A DNA stretch of 64,000 nt from Massilia putida (GTDB taxonomy: Bacteria; Pseudomonadota; Gammaproteobacteria; Burkholderiales; Burkholderiaceae_D). The translations under genes and the position numbers were made by a program. This document shows, one piece after another, positions 1 to 9,484 of the stretch; the stretch's first letter is position 1, and the number at the start of each line of letters is the position of its first letter. The notes beneath the pieces are model-generated. The model searched no databases, was not told where the DNA came from, and worked only from the letters and a program-made list of their open reading frames with translations. The stretch spans positions 6,262,001-6,326,000 of the forward strand of contig NZ_CP019038.1 in NCBI RefSeq assembly GCF_001941825.1, in the 5' to 3' direction.

Positions 1-1048
<1,048 letters not shown>

Positions 1049-1439
1049 GATTCTGAAACGCGGCGTGAGTTGGCGAAGATGAATATCCGTCAGTAAAAAA
1101 CAAACGGGTTATCGGGTATGCGTAATTGTTTCTAAGGTCATCTGTTGATGGATGAAATGTGCCGCTTGTTAGATTAAATATTGCTGAGTAAGTTTATTAT
1201 CTCGGCGTATATGAAATTCGGGTTTGACCATGCTCAACCGCCTAAACGGAATTCGTCGAAAATGACACGAACACGAAATAGGAAATTGAATTATGGAATA
1301 TGTTTGAGAGTAATTTTTCCAATTAAGGAAATAGATTTCATTTTCGGAAATGAATTCCGAGAATGGATCAAGCGGAGGGGGACGCGGCGGATCACCGCCG
1401 GGAAGAGTGCGGTCCGGCGGCGGCGCGCCGGACGGAGGT
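1049..1439. other. Gene-free, AT-rich intergenic stretch
   Basis: About 390 bp with no credible gene. Positions roughly 1060-1370 are clearly richer in A/T than the surrounding coding DNA. The stretch probably holds the promoter of the leftward sugar dehydratase gene, but I could not pick a convincing -35/-10 pair. An open frame crossing its right end has no homology I recognise, and its codon use does not look like its neighbours. Confidence 0.5.
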
Positions 1440-2438
1440 TCAGGTGCCGGCCGGATGGCCCGGGCGGGGCTGCGGTGCCATCGGCGGCACCACGATGTCG
1501 TCGTTCAGGCGCAGGAATTTGAACCCGGCCAGGACCTGGCCGTTCTTGCCGGCCTGGCGGTTGCGCTCCTCGCGGGCGGCGGCGCGGGCGATATAGGATT
1601 CGAATGTTTCCTCGCGCACCTGCGGCTCGGACGAATGGAGGAAGTGACGCCGGCCGTCGGGGCCCAGCACGACGAGGCCCACGTGCGACGCCCAGTACTG
1701 GCCGTCGCGCGTCGAGATCACGTCGACGAGATCGCCTTCACGCAGCCGGCTCGCGATGGCGGCCACGCGGTCTTTCGGCACATACGCCTGGCGGCTCGTC
1801 TCGACCGGGATGCTGGCGTCCGTGTGGTGGCGCGTCTTGAGGAAGCGGGCGCGGTCGATCGTCATCGTGTAGGCGGGGCCGTCGGGGCCCGCCAGCTCGG
1901 CGCTGATGTCCGTGACGAGCCAGCGGTTCGCGACGTTCCAGTCCATCTCGGTGTAGTGGTTGCGCGTGGCCACGCCGACAATGCCGTCGCGATAGCGGAT
2001 GCGTTGCAGCATCCAGAAGAATTCGTCCCACGACTGCGACAGGGCCATCGCGTAGGTGTGTTCCGCGAACACGACACAATCGCTGTGGTCCAGGCTGAAC
2101 ATCGGCAAATCGTCGTGCACCTGGTACGGAAATTCGCCCAGCAGGTTCAGGCGGTACGGCTGGCCGAGATTCTTGCGGGCGATGGCGGCGATGCGTTTGC
2201 GCAGGTCGGGTTCGGCCTCGTGCACCCAGGTGATGTAGCGGCCCGCTTCGACCGGGTGCATGCGGTACAAAGGCTTCGCCAGGATCGTGTCGAGCGGTTC
2301 CGTGGCCGCGACCTGTGCGGTCGGGACGGCGCCGGTCATGGCCGCGGGCGGCGCGACGGGCGGCGTTGCGCAACCGGCGCCCAGCAGGGCGATCAGCGTA
2401 GGAATCAGAAGCGCGCACGGCGCGCGGGCAGGACGCAT
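1440..2438 (-). CDS. DUF1460 family lipoprotein, amidase-like (NlpC/P60 superfamily)
   Basis: 332 aa. The N-terminus is a lipoprotein signal peptide with lipobox LLGAGC (Cys23), so the mature protein is probably anchored in an envelope membrane. The body matches DUF1460, an N-acetylmuramoyl-L-alanine amidase-like branch of the NlpC/P60 cysteine peptidase superfamily. The candidate nucleophile is Cys121 in LDHSDCVVFAEH, and a later ASHVGLV supplies a candidate catalytic His. The function inferred from the family is cleavage or remodelling of peptidoglycan or another amide substrate in the periplasm. The gene stands alone, divergent from the TonB receptor gene at 2634. The substrate is unknown. 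Confidence 0.8.
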   Translation of the reverse strand: MRPARAPCALLIPTLIALLGAGCATPPVAPPAAMTGAVPTAQVAATEPLDTILAKPLYRMHPVEAGRYITWVHEAEPDLRKRIAAIARKNLGQPYRLNLLGEFPYQVHDDLPMFSLDHSDCVVFAEHTYAMALSQSWDEFFWMLQRIRYRDGIVGVATRNHYTEMDWNVANRWLVTDISAELAGPDGPAYTMTIDRARFLKTRHHTDASIPVETSRQAYVPKDRVAAIASRLREGDLVDVISTRDGQYWASHVGLVVLGPDGRRHFLHSSEPQVREETFESYIARAAAREERNRQAGKNGQVLAGFKFLRLNDDIVVPPMAPQPRPGHPAGT

Positions 2439-2633
2439 GGCATTCCTCGGGCGGACGATAAACCACTACGCTAACCCGGCCGCGCGCTGCAGTCAAAATG
2501 AAAATATTCTGCCGAGCATTCCTTTAAGTTATAGATTCTTCAACAGTAATCATTATCCAACGACTTTGTCATCGTCAATACTGAGCGCGCGACCGGGAGA
2601 CACCGGCCCTACGATGATAATGAGGAGAGAGAA

Positions 2634-5579
2634 ATGTTGAAGCGGAAGCCGCTCGCGGCCGCTGTCTCGATGGCGTTGCTGGGCGTGACAGGCATGCCCG
2701 CGCTGGCCCAGACCGACGCCGGCAGCGCCGGCATGCAGACGGTCGAAGTGACGGGCATCCGCGCGTCGATGGCCAGGTCGCTGGCCGTCAAGCGCGACGC
2801 CACCGCCAACGTCGAAGTGATCACCGCCGAGGACGTGGGCAAGATGCCGGACAAGAACCTGGCCGACTCCCTGCAGCGCCTGCCCGGCGTGGCGGTCCGC
2901 ACCGACTACGACGAAGCGGAAAAAGTGGCGATGCGCGGCACCAATCCGGACATGTCCCTCATCGTCTTCAACGGCCACACGGTCAGCAGCGGCGACTGGT
3001 ACATTGCCGACCAGGCGTCCAGCAGCCGCTCGACGAGCCTGTCGCTGATGCCGTCGTCGGTGCTGAACCAGGCCATCGTCTATAAAACGTCGCGGGCCGA
3101 CATCGTCGACGGCGGCCTGGCCGGCACCGTCAACGTCACGACCCGCAAGCCCCTGGCGCAGAAGGAGCGCCTGTCGGGCGTGGCCAGCGCGGGCGCCAGC
3201 TACGCCACCTTGCCGGGCAAGACTGCGCCGGACCTGAACGCCTCCGTCAACTGGAAGAACGAAGCGGGCACGTTCGGCTTCATCGTCCAGGGCTTCGCGG
3301 AAAAGCGCTATATCCGCCGCGATTCCGCGTCGCGCCTCGCCTACGGCACGAGCAGCGGCTGGGACGTCATCAACACGAGCACCATGAAGGGCATCACGGA
3401 CGCGTCGCTGGCAGGCAGCGGCTACAAGGCCGCGGACCTGAACGGCGTGCGCCTGCCCGGTTCGATGAGCACCGAATTCGTCGAGGGCGTCCGCGACCGC
3501 AAGGGCGGCATGTTCTCGCTGGAGTTCAAGCCGAACCAGGACCTCGACTTCACGATGACGGGCTTCACGTCCACGCTGAAGGCGCCCAATTACGGCCGCC
3601 TCAAGGCCGGCGCCATCTACAGCATGCTGCTCGGTAAAGCGTCGCTGGCCGACGGCGCCACCGGCGCGTCCGCGCCGAACACGAATTCGAACGGCCAGCA
3701 GGTGTTCGCGTCGATCCGCAACCCCGTCATCGTCAACGAGACGACGCTGTACGGCGACCAGCTGCGCGTGCTGAAAAGCGCCGACATCATGTTCCCCGAC
3801 GGGACGCCGCCGCAATACATCGGCAACTCGGAAGGCTTTTATCGCCAGGGCGCCCGTGCCACGAGTTCCTTTCTCGACCTGGACGGCAAGTGGCGCGTGA
3901 ATCAGGACCTGACGCTGAAGACGCTGCTGTCGACGACGCGCGGCGTCGGCAAGACCGACTTCGATCAGGGCCTGACCTACGCCAGCTTCGGCACGGGCGT
4001 GTCATATGCGCTGGCCGGCGTCGACAATGCGCCGTACGTGAAGTACTACGGCACCGGCGTCAAGCCGGACCAACTGGTGGTGCGCACGATCTCCGGCCTC
4101 AAGACGACGGACCGCGAGACGAGCGGCCAGATCGACGGCGAGTACCGCGTCGCACAGGGCTGGATCCAGTCGATCGACAGCGGCCTGCGCTACGCCGACC
4201 ACCACCGCGACAGCGCACGCCGCTATCCGGCCTACCACAACCGCGACATCACGATCGGCGCGCCGACCGGCACGATTCCCTGGCCGTCCAATTTCGGCGC
4301 GGGCCTCGACGGTCCGGCCGGCTGGGACAACACGGGCTACACGTTCGACCCGGCTGTGCTGATGGCGTATTTCGCGGGCGCGACGAAAGCGACGAGCGAC
4401 GACTACGAGCGCCGCATCGCGTCCGAGCTGCATATGCGCGAGCGCCAGAGCGCAGGCTATGTGATGGCCAACCTGGAGGGCGAGCGCTGGTCGGGCAACG
4501 TCGGCCTGCGCTTCGTGCAGACCCGCATCAACGCCGACATCCCGACGCCGATCCCGGCCGGCGTCTGCCTGCGCGCGGCGCCCGGCCAGCCTGCGATCCC
4601 GTGCGCTGCCTATCCGGATGCGATCACGAACGCAGGCGACCTGCAGCCTGACTACGACAACGAGCCCTTCAAGAACAACACCGGCAACACCTATTACTTC
4701 ATCAAGACGGACCGCCGCTTCAACAACTGGCTGCCCAGCATGAACCTGCGCTACGAGCTGACGAAGGAACAGATCGTGCGCTTCGGCGCGAGCCGCACGG
4801 TGGGACGCCAGAACTACAACCTGCTCGGCGCCGGCTTCGGCACGCCCACGTGCGACGCGCAGGGCTGCCGCGTGACGGGCCCGAATCCGGACATCAAGCC
4901 GCTCACGTCGGACAATCTGGACGCATCGTGGGCGTGGTATTTCGCGCGCCGTTCGCTTGTCGCCGTGGACCTGTTCTACTCGCGCATCCAGGGGTATGCG
5001 AAGACCGGTACCAGCGGCGGCGCCACGATCGACTTGTGGGACGCGGCGGCGCAGGCGATGAGGACGTATGCCGTGCAGACGTCGCAGCAGCAGGGCGCCC
5101 ACATCGCGGGCCTCGAACTGTCGTACGAGCAGCCGATCGGGACGACCGGCTTCGGCTTCACGAGCAATATCAGCCGCGCCCACACGAAGGTGGACGACGG
5201 CCGGCCGATGATCGGCGCATCCGAGCGGGCCGCGAACCTGGGCGGCTATTTCGAGAACGACAAGGTGTCGTTGCGCCTCGTGGCGAACTATCGCAGCGAG
5301 TACGTGAACAGCTCCACGGCGCCGGCGCCGACGGCCAACAGCCAGGGTTTGTACAGCGTGAACGGCGTCCTGATGCCGACCGCGCCCACGATGGCCGCGC
5401 CGGTGACGACGCTGGCCTTCAACGCCGGCTACAACATCACGCCGAACCTGTTACTCACGTTCGACGCGACGAACCTGACCAACGTGAAGCGCGCCTACTA
5501 CCGTTACAGCGAGGAGGAACAGCAAAAGCTTGACGTCAGCGGACGCCAGTTTTACGTGAACCTGAAATACCGTTTCTGA
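2634..5579 (+). CDS. TonB-dependent outer-membrane receptor
   Basis: 981 aa, preceded by a strong ribosome binding site (GAGGAGAGA just before the ATG). A signal peptide ends near ALAQ (residues 23-26). A TonB-box-like segment MQTVEVTGIRAS follows, then a plug domain (VITAEDVGKMPDKNLADSLQ, LPGVAV, with VAMRGTNPDMSLIVFNG). The rest is a long beta-barrel ending in an aromatic residue (VNLKYRF), as outer-membrane barrels do. The plug wording and length match the large Xanthomonas/Caulobacter-type TonB receptors, often used for carbohydrates or other bulky nutrients. No neighbouring gene identifies the ligand. A terminator follows at 5601. Confidence 0.93.
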   Translation: MLKRKPLAAAVSMALLGVTGMPALAQTDAGSAGMQTVEVTGIRASMARSLAVKRDATANVEVITAEDVGKMPDKNLADSLQRLPGVAVRTDYDEAEKVAMRGTNPDMSLIVFNGHTVSSGDWYIADQASSSRSTSLSLMPSSVLNQAIVYKTSRADIVDGGLAGTVNVTTRKPLAQKERLSGVASAGASYATLPGKTAPDLNASVNWKNEAGTFGFIVQGFAEKRYIRRDSASRLAYGTSSGWDVINTSTMKGITDASLAGSGYKAADLNGVRLPGSMSTEFVEGVRDRKGGMFSLEFKPNQDLDFTMTGFTSTLKAPNYGRLKAGAIYSMLLGKASLADGATGASAPNTNSNGQQVFASIRNPVIVNETTLYGDQLRVLKSADIMFPDGTPPQYIGNSEGFYRQGARATSSFLDLDGKWRVNQDLTLKTLLSTTRGVGKTDFDQGLTYASFGTGVSYALAGVDNAPYVKYYGTGVKPDQLVVRTISGLKTTDRETSGQIDGEYRVAQGWIQSIDSGLRYADHHRDSARRYPAYHNRDITIGAPTGTIPWPSNFGAGLDGPAGWDNTGYTFDPAVLMAYFAGATKATSDDYERRIASELHMRERQSAGYVMANLEGERWSGNVGLRFVQTRINADIPTPIPAGVCLRAAPGQPAIPCAAYPDAITNAGDLQPDYDNEPFKNNTGNTYYFIKTDRRFNNWLPSMNLRYELTKEQIVRFGASRTVGRQNYNLLGAGFGTPTCDAQGCRVTGPNPDIKPLTSDNLDASWAWYFARRSLVAVDLFYSRIQGYAKTGTSGGATIDLWDAAAQAMRTYAVQTSQQQGAHIAGLELSYEQPIGTTGFGFTSNISRAHTKVDDGRPMIGASERAANLGGYFENDKVSLRLVANYRSEYVNSSTAPAPTANSQGLYSVNGVLMPTAPTMAAPVTTLAFNAGYNITPNLLLTFDATNLTNVKRAYYRYSEEEQQKLDVSGRQFYVNLKYRF

Positions 5580-5600
5580 CGCCGTTTCCGGGCGTAGAAC

Positions 5601-5624
5601 AAGGGGCTCCGGCCCTTTTTTTTA
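5601..5624 (+). terminator. Rho-independent terminator of the TonB receptor gene
   Basis: Arms AAGGG (5601-5605) and CCCTT (5613-5617) enclose a GC-rich 7-base loop and run into eight T residues, 22 bp after the receptor stop codon. Confidence 0.75.
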
Positions 5625-5896
5625 TTGCATTTCCGACGCTGCGTAGGCGCAGTTGAAGGTGGTTTGTAGGACTGGAACTCAAGGGGCCGAACAGTGTGCG
5701 GCATCTAACGGTTCGCACCCCCATGGCGTCGTTACGATGGAGGCGTTGAGTGAGGCGCCAGCGAACATCCGCGGCGACCAACCACCTCAACAGGTCAGCC
5801 GGTCGCCTCGAGGACCGGCACCAGAATTTCATGCGGGTGTCGTTCCGCGGTCATCGATCCGCGAACGCGCCGGCCTCACCGGAAGCGGAGGTTGCC
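5625..5896. other. Intergenic, nothing recognised
   Basis: About 270 bp between the receptor terminator and the small gene at 5897. Open frames cross it on both strands, but none has a ribosome binding site or a protein I recognise. It presumably contains the promoter of the two small genes downstream. Confidence 0.4.
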
Positions 5897-6070
5897 ATGT
5901 CTACGACGACGACTACGACGAGCCATCCACCCAAGCACCTTGTGCGCGAATACCTCGAGCGGCGCTCGAAGGACACCAGCCCGCCGCCGACGCCCGAGGA
6001 AATCCGGCGCCAGCTGGGCTGGGGCATGTTGATGCCGTCGGACGACCGGATCGGCACCTCCCGTTCTTGA
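5897..6070 (+). CDS. Small uncharacterised protein, 57 aa
   Basis: Starts at an ATG 7 bases after a good ribosome binding site (GCGGAGG). The reading frame is open further upstream, but the first 49 codons of that frame look random, so I chose this start. The protein opens with a Ser/Thr run (MSTTTTTTSHPPK), then a basic helix (LVREYLERRSK) and a conserved-looking motif PPTPEEIRRQLGWGML. There is no signal peptide or membrane segment. Function unknown. It sits 42 bp before another small basic protein gene and may share its transcript. Confidence 0.6.
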   Translation: MSTTTTTTSHPPKHLVREYLERRSKDTSPPPTPEEIRRQLGWGMLMPSDDRIGTSRS

Positions 6071-6112
6071 ATCACGATTTGCAGGCTTACCGTCACCGAA
6101 CAGGAGAAATCA

Positions 6113-6283
6113 ATGACCGCCAAGATCGGCAACAAACACGTCGCCCAGCACCGCGGCAAGAAAGAACGCGAGGAAATCCGCAAGATGAACATCGCGCGCG
6201 AAGCCCTCAAGATCGAAGCCGCCCGCGCCAAATACCGCAACCAGCAGAAGGGCCAGCGTCCGCAGGCCGTCGCGGCCGCGTGA
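6113..6283 (+). CDS. Small, highly charged Lys/Arg/Glu-rich protein, 56 aa
   Basis: The ATG lies 6 bases after AGGAGA. The product is almost entirely a charged, probably helical peptide (KKEREEIRKMNIAREALKIE) ending in an Ala-rich tail. No domain is recognised. The short length, strong ribosome binding site and well-formed terminator 39 bp after the stop support a genuinely expressed small gene. It is cytoplasmic, since no signal or membrane segment is seen. Nucleic-acid or ribosome association would be a guess from the charge alone. Confidence 0.65.
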   Translation: MTAKIGNKHVAQHRGKKEREEIRKMNIAREALKIEAARAKYRNQQKGQRPQAVAAA

Positions 6284-6321
6284 TCATGGCCTGATCCGCC
6301 CGCCGTTTCATCCGCTTCCAG

Positions 6322-6352
6322 AGGCCCGCCATGGCGACATGGCGGGCCTTTT
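6322..6352 (+). terminator. Strong rho-independent terminator
   Basis: A perfect 12-bp stem, AGGCCCGCCATG (6322-6333) with CATGGCGGGCCT (6338-6349), encloses a GCGA tetraloop and ends in a short T run. Confidence 0.9.
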
Positions 6353-6475
6353 CGCATTCACCGACCGCGCCGCAATTCACCGGCACGGCACCGCCGTTTG
6401 CCGAAAAGCGCTTCCGCAGCAGGCCCGGACTCCGTTATCGTGTCGTCATTCGATTCAACGACAACCGGAGGTAAC

Positions 6476-6850
6476 ATGAATAGCGAAGCTTCCTACCACC
6501 TGCGGCGCCAGGTGTTGTGGGGACTGGTGCTGGTGGGGCTGGGCGTGGCCTTCCTGCTGGACCAGATGGACGTGGTCGACATCCGCTCACTCTGGCACTA
6601 CGCGCCGCTGCTGCTGGTCGTGATGGGCATCAACCAGACCATCGGCTACCCGAGCGCCCGCGAATTTTCTAACGGGCTGTGGACTGTCTTTATCGGCTTG
6701 TGGCTGTTCGCCGTGCTCGAAGGGTTGTGGGGCCTCACGTTCGGCAACAGCTGGCCCCTGTTCATCATTATCAGCGGCATCACGATGGCGATCCGGCCGA
6801 TCGCCGAGCGTCGCTTCGGCGCCCGGGGAGGGAACGGTCATGGAAAATAA
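6476..6850 (+). CDS. LiaI/LiaF-like transmembrane protein (DUF5668 type)
   Basis: 124 aa from the ATG at 6476, chosen because CCGGAGG lies 6 bases upstream; the frame is open earlier but without such a signal. Hydrophobic segments include LWGLVLVGLGVAFLLDQ, APLLLVVMGINQ, WTVFIGLWLFAVLEGLWG and SWPLFIIISGITMAI, so it is an integral membrane protein with about four helices. The repeated pattern (hydrophobic helix, LLDxMD, W-rich end) is that of the LiaI-LiaF-like transmembrane region. It overlaps the next gene by 11 bp and heads an operon with a LiaF-like protein and a LytS/LytTR two-component pair, which suggests a part in envelope-stress sensing. Confidence 0.75.
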   Translation: MNSEASYHLRRQVLWGLVLVGLGVAFLLDQMDVVDIRSLWHYAPLLLVVMGINQTIGYPSAREFSNGLWTVFIGLWLFAVLEGLWGLTFGNSWPLFIIISGITMAIRPIAERRFGARGGNGHGK

Positions 6851-7538
6851 TACGAACCGCGCTTCCAGCCAGGTCGTGCTGGGCCTGCTCGTCGTAGGCA
6901 TGGGCGTCCTGTTCCTGCTCGACAATCTGGACATCCTGAACTTCCGCCACGCGATCGGCTTCTGGCCGCTCGTCTTCATCGTGGCCGGCTGCGCCGCATT
7001 GTTCGGCAACGGTCCGCGCAGCGGCAACTACATGGGCGGCGTGCTGATCGCGATCGGCCTCCTGATGATCTTCGGCCGCCTGGGTTACTTTTACGTCAGC
7101 TGGGGCACCCTGTGGCCGCTCGTGATGATCGCGCTGGGCGGTCTCGTGCTGTACCGCTCGCTGGGCCCGGGACGGGTGGCGCGCACGAGCAGCGTGGCGG
7201 GGACGGGCCCGGACAATGTCGTCGACATCGTGGCCGTGCTGGGCGGCATCGAGCGCCGCGTCAGCTCGCCGGATTTCCGCGGCGGCGAGATCACGGCCGT
7301 GATGGGCGGCTGCGCGCTCGACCTGCGCGAAGCGTCCATCGTCAAGGAAGCCGTGATCAACGTCTTTGCGATCTGGGGCGGCATCAACATCAAGGTACCG
7401 CCCGACTGGACCGTCGTCCTGAACGGCACGCCGGTGATGGGCGGCTTTTCCGAAAAAACCGTCACGCCGCCCGACGGCAGCAAGCGCCTCGTCATCACCG
7501 GCTACGCCATCATGGGTGGCGTGGAAGTGCGCAACTGA
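6840..7538 (+). CDS. LiaF-like membrane protein
   Basis: 232 aa. The N-terminal half has about four hydrophobic helices with the same internal pattern as the preceding protein (VVLGLLVVGMGVLFLLDNLD). The C-terminal half is soluble and beta-rich, with repeating glycine motifs (VLGGIERRV, VMGGCALDL, IWGGINIKVPPDW, GYAIMGGVEV). This is the LiaF C-terminal / cell-wall-active antibiotic response fold. In Firmicutes LiaF inhibits the LiaRS envelope-stress system. Here the partner kinase and regulator 12 bp downstream are of the LytS/LytTR class instead, so a modulatory role is an inference from family and operon. Confidence 0.8.
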   Translation: MENNTNRASSQVVLGLLVVGMGVLFLLDNLDILNFRHAIGFWPLVFIVAGCAALFGNGPRSGNYMGGVLIAIGLLMIFGRLGYFYVSWGTLWPLVMIALGGLVLYRSLGPGRVARTSSVAGTGPDNVVDIVAVLGGIERRVSSPDFRGGEITAVMGGCALDLREASIVKEAVINVFAIWGGINIKVPPDWTVVLNGTPVMGGFSEKTVTPPDGSKRLVITGYAIMGGVEVRN

Positions 7539-7550
7539 CGGGCGCCGCCG

Positions 7551-8657
7551 GTGCACGGGGTCTTCGCCAACTGGCGCGCGGCGCTGCTCTACCTGCTGGC
7601 CTGGCTGATGCTGGGCCTGCTGCTTGCGGCCATGCTGGCCGTCAGCGGCGCGGGCTGGGGCGCAAGCCTGTCGTTCTCCGTGCCGCTGGCTTTCGTGTAC
7701 GCGTACGCCACGGGCTTTTCCGCCTACTACGTGTGCCGCGCGTATCCGCTGGACCGGCGCCGTCCGCTCGCGATCGCGGCCGGCGTCGGCATGACGGCGG
7801 CCTGCGCCGCCGCGCTGTGGTGCGCGATCGGCGCGGCGTGGAACAGCCTGCTGGCGGCGCTGGCGCCCGAAGGCTATAGCCCGGTCGCGAGCGCGCCGGT
7901 GCTGGCATCGATGTTCGGCCTCGGCGTCATCCTGTATGGCCTGGCGGCCGCCGTGAACTACCTCCTTATCGAGTCCGAACGGGTGCGCCAGCTGGAAACG
8001 CAGCGCTTGCAGATGAAGCTGATGGCCCAGGATGCCGAGCTGCGCATGCTGCGCGCGCAGGTCGATCCGCACTTCCTGTTCAACAGCCTGAACTCGGTCA
8101 GCGCGCTGACGTCGCTCGACCCGGCGGCCGCGCGCGACATGACCGTCCAGTTGGCCGAGTTCTTCCGCCACACGCTGGGACTGCGCGCCGACCGCAAGGT
8201 CACGCTCGAGCGCGAACTGCAGCTCGTGCGCCATTTCGTCGCGATCGAACAGGTGCGCTTCGGCGACCGGCTGCGCTTCGAGGCCGACATCGATCCGGCA
8301 GCCGCTCAGTGTTTGCTGGCGCCGATGCTGCTGCAGCCGCTCGTGGAAAACGCGATCAAGCACGGCATCGGCCAGATGATCGACCCCGGCCTCGTGCGCA
8401 TCGAGGCGACACGCGCCGGGTCGATCCTGCGCATCCGCGTGGAGAACGACGTCGACCCGGACGGTGCCGGCGGTGACGCCAGCGCGCCCGGCACGGGTCT
8501 GGGCCTCGTCAACGTGCGCCAGCGCCTGGCCGCGGACCACGGGCACGAGGCCAGCGCGCATTGGGTGCGCCGCGACGGCCGCTTCATCGTGGAGCTCGCG
8601 CTGCCGGCCGTGACGGCCTTTGAACCGCATACCGCAACCGACATGGAAGGAATCTGA
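7551..8657 (+). CDS. LytS/YehU-type sensor histidine kinase
   Basis: 368 aa, GTG start 12 bp after the LiaF-like gene. The N-terminal ~140 residues contain hydrophobic segments (LLYLLAWLMLGLLLAAMLAV, ASMFGLGVILYGLAAAVNYL). A coiled linker follows, then the His_kinase domain with the phospho-acceptor motif QVDPHFLFNSLNSV and an ATPase domain (LVENAIKHGIG; GTGLGLVNVRQRL). This architecture belongs to the LytS/YehU family, which phosphorylates LytTR regulators. The stop codon is 3 bp before the response regulator gene, so the pair is co-transcribed. The signal is unknown; the LiaI/LiaF-like partners suggest the cell envelope. Confidence 0.88.
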   Translation: MHGVFANWRAALLYLLAWLMLGLLLAAMLAVSGAGWGASLSFSVPLAFVYAYATGFSAYYVCRAYPLDRRRPLAIAAGVGMTAACAAALWCAIGAAWNSLLAALAPEGYSPVASAPVLASMFGLGVILYGLAAAVNYLLIESERVRQLETQRLQMKLMAQDAELRMLRAQVDPHFLFNSLNSVSALTSLDPAAARDMTVQLAEFFRHTLGLRADRKVTLERELQLVRHFVAIEQVRFGDRLRFEADIDPAAAQCLLAPMLLQPLVENAIKHGIGQMIDPGLVRIEATRAGSILRIRVENDVDPDGAGGDASAPGTGLGLVNVRQRLAADHGHEASAHWVRRDGRFIVELALPAVTAFEPHTATDMEGI

Positions 8658-8660
8658 CGC

Positions 8661-9410
8661 ATGCGCGTGATCATCGTTGACGACGAACCTCTGGCGCGCG
8701 CCGTGCTGCGCGAACACCTGAATGCGCATGCCGACGTGGAGATCGTCGGCGAGTGCGCCAACGGCTTCGAGGCCGTGAAGGCGATCGCGGAGCTGACGCC
8801 CGATCTCGTCTTTCTCGACATCCAGATGCCCAAGCTGGACGGTTTCGAAGTCGTCGAGCTGGCCGGCGCAAAGACGCATTACGTGTTCGTCACCGCGTAC
8901 GACCAGTTCGCGCTGCGCGCGTTCGATGTGCACGCGCTCGACTATCTGTTGAAACCGTTCAGCCGCGAGCGCCTCGCGCAGGCGCTCGCGCACGCACGCG
9001 CACGCCTGGCCACGCCGGTGTCCGCAACCCAGGGGGACGATGCGCTACGCGCGCTCGTGAGCGACGCTCAGGCGCGCCATCAACCGATCGAGCGGGTCCT
9101 GATCCGCGACGGCGCGCGCGTGCAGGTGATCCCCGTCGCGCGCATCGATTATGTCGAGGCCCAGGACGATTACGTGGCCTTCTTCGCCGAAGGCCGCCAG
9201 TGGCTGAAGAACCAGCGCATGGCCGAACTGGAAAGCCAGCTCGATCCGAAGGCCTTCCTGCGCGTGCACCGCTCGTACATCGTCAACCTGGGCGCCATCG
9301 CGCGCATCGAGCCGACGGGCAAGGATGGCCATTGCGCCGTGTTGAAGTCCGGCGCGCGCATTCCGATCAGCCGCAGCGGTTACCAGAAGGTGCGCGACCT
9401 GATGCGCTAG
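8661..9410 (+). CDS. LytTR-family response regulator
   Basis: 249 aa. The N-terminal receiver domain shows the acidic pair (VDDEP), the phospho-acceptor Asp in LVFLDIQMPKLDG, the switch Thr in FVTAYD and the Lys in LLKPF. The C-terminal domain is LytTR (RIDYVEAQDDYVAFFAEG, FLRVHRSYIVNL, ISRSGYQKVRDLM), a beta-type DNA-binding domain. It is encoded directly after its kinase. Its natural stop is TAG, which shows amber is an ordinary stop codon in this genome. Target genes are not evident, though autoregulation of the operon is plausible. Confidence 0.92.
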   Translation: MRVIIVDDEPLARAVLREHLNAHADVEIVGECANGFEAVKAIAELTPDLVFLDIQMPKLDGFEVVELAGAKTHYVFVTAYDQFALRAFDVHALDYLLKPFSRERLAQALAHARARLATPVSATQGDDALRALVSDAQARHQPIERVLIRDGARVQVIPVARIDYVEAQDDYVAFFAEGRQWLKNQRMAELESQLDPKAFLRVHRSYIVNLGAIARIEPTGKDGHCAVLKSGARIPISRSGYQKVRDLMR

Positions 9411-9484
9411 GGGCCGATTCAGGTCAGCCATGGCGCCGTTGCAGCTCCTCGCCGTGTAATCGCGCTGTCTTCGTCGCTGCGCCT

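Noticed and set aside
1181..1522. Plus-strand open frame of 113 codons in the AT-rich gap
   Set aside because: Its second half is an antisense shadow of the DUF1460 gene, there is no ribosome binding site, and no similarity is recognised.
6780..8993. 737-codon minus-strand frame opposite the LiaF/LytS genes
   Set aside because: His/Arg/Gln-rich shadow composition without motifs; the plus strand has clear proteins.
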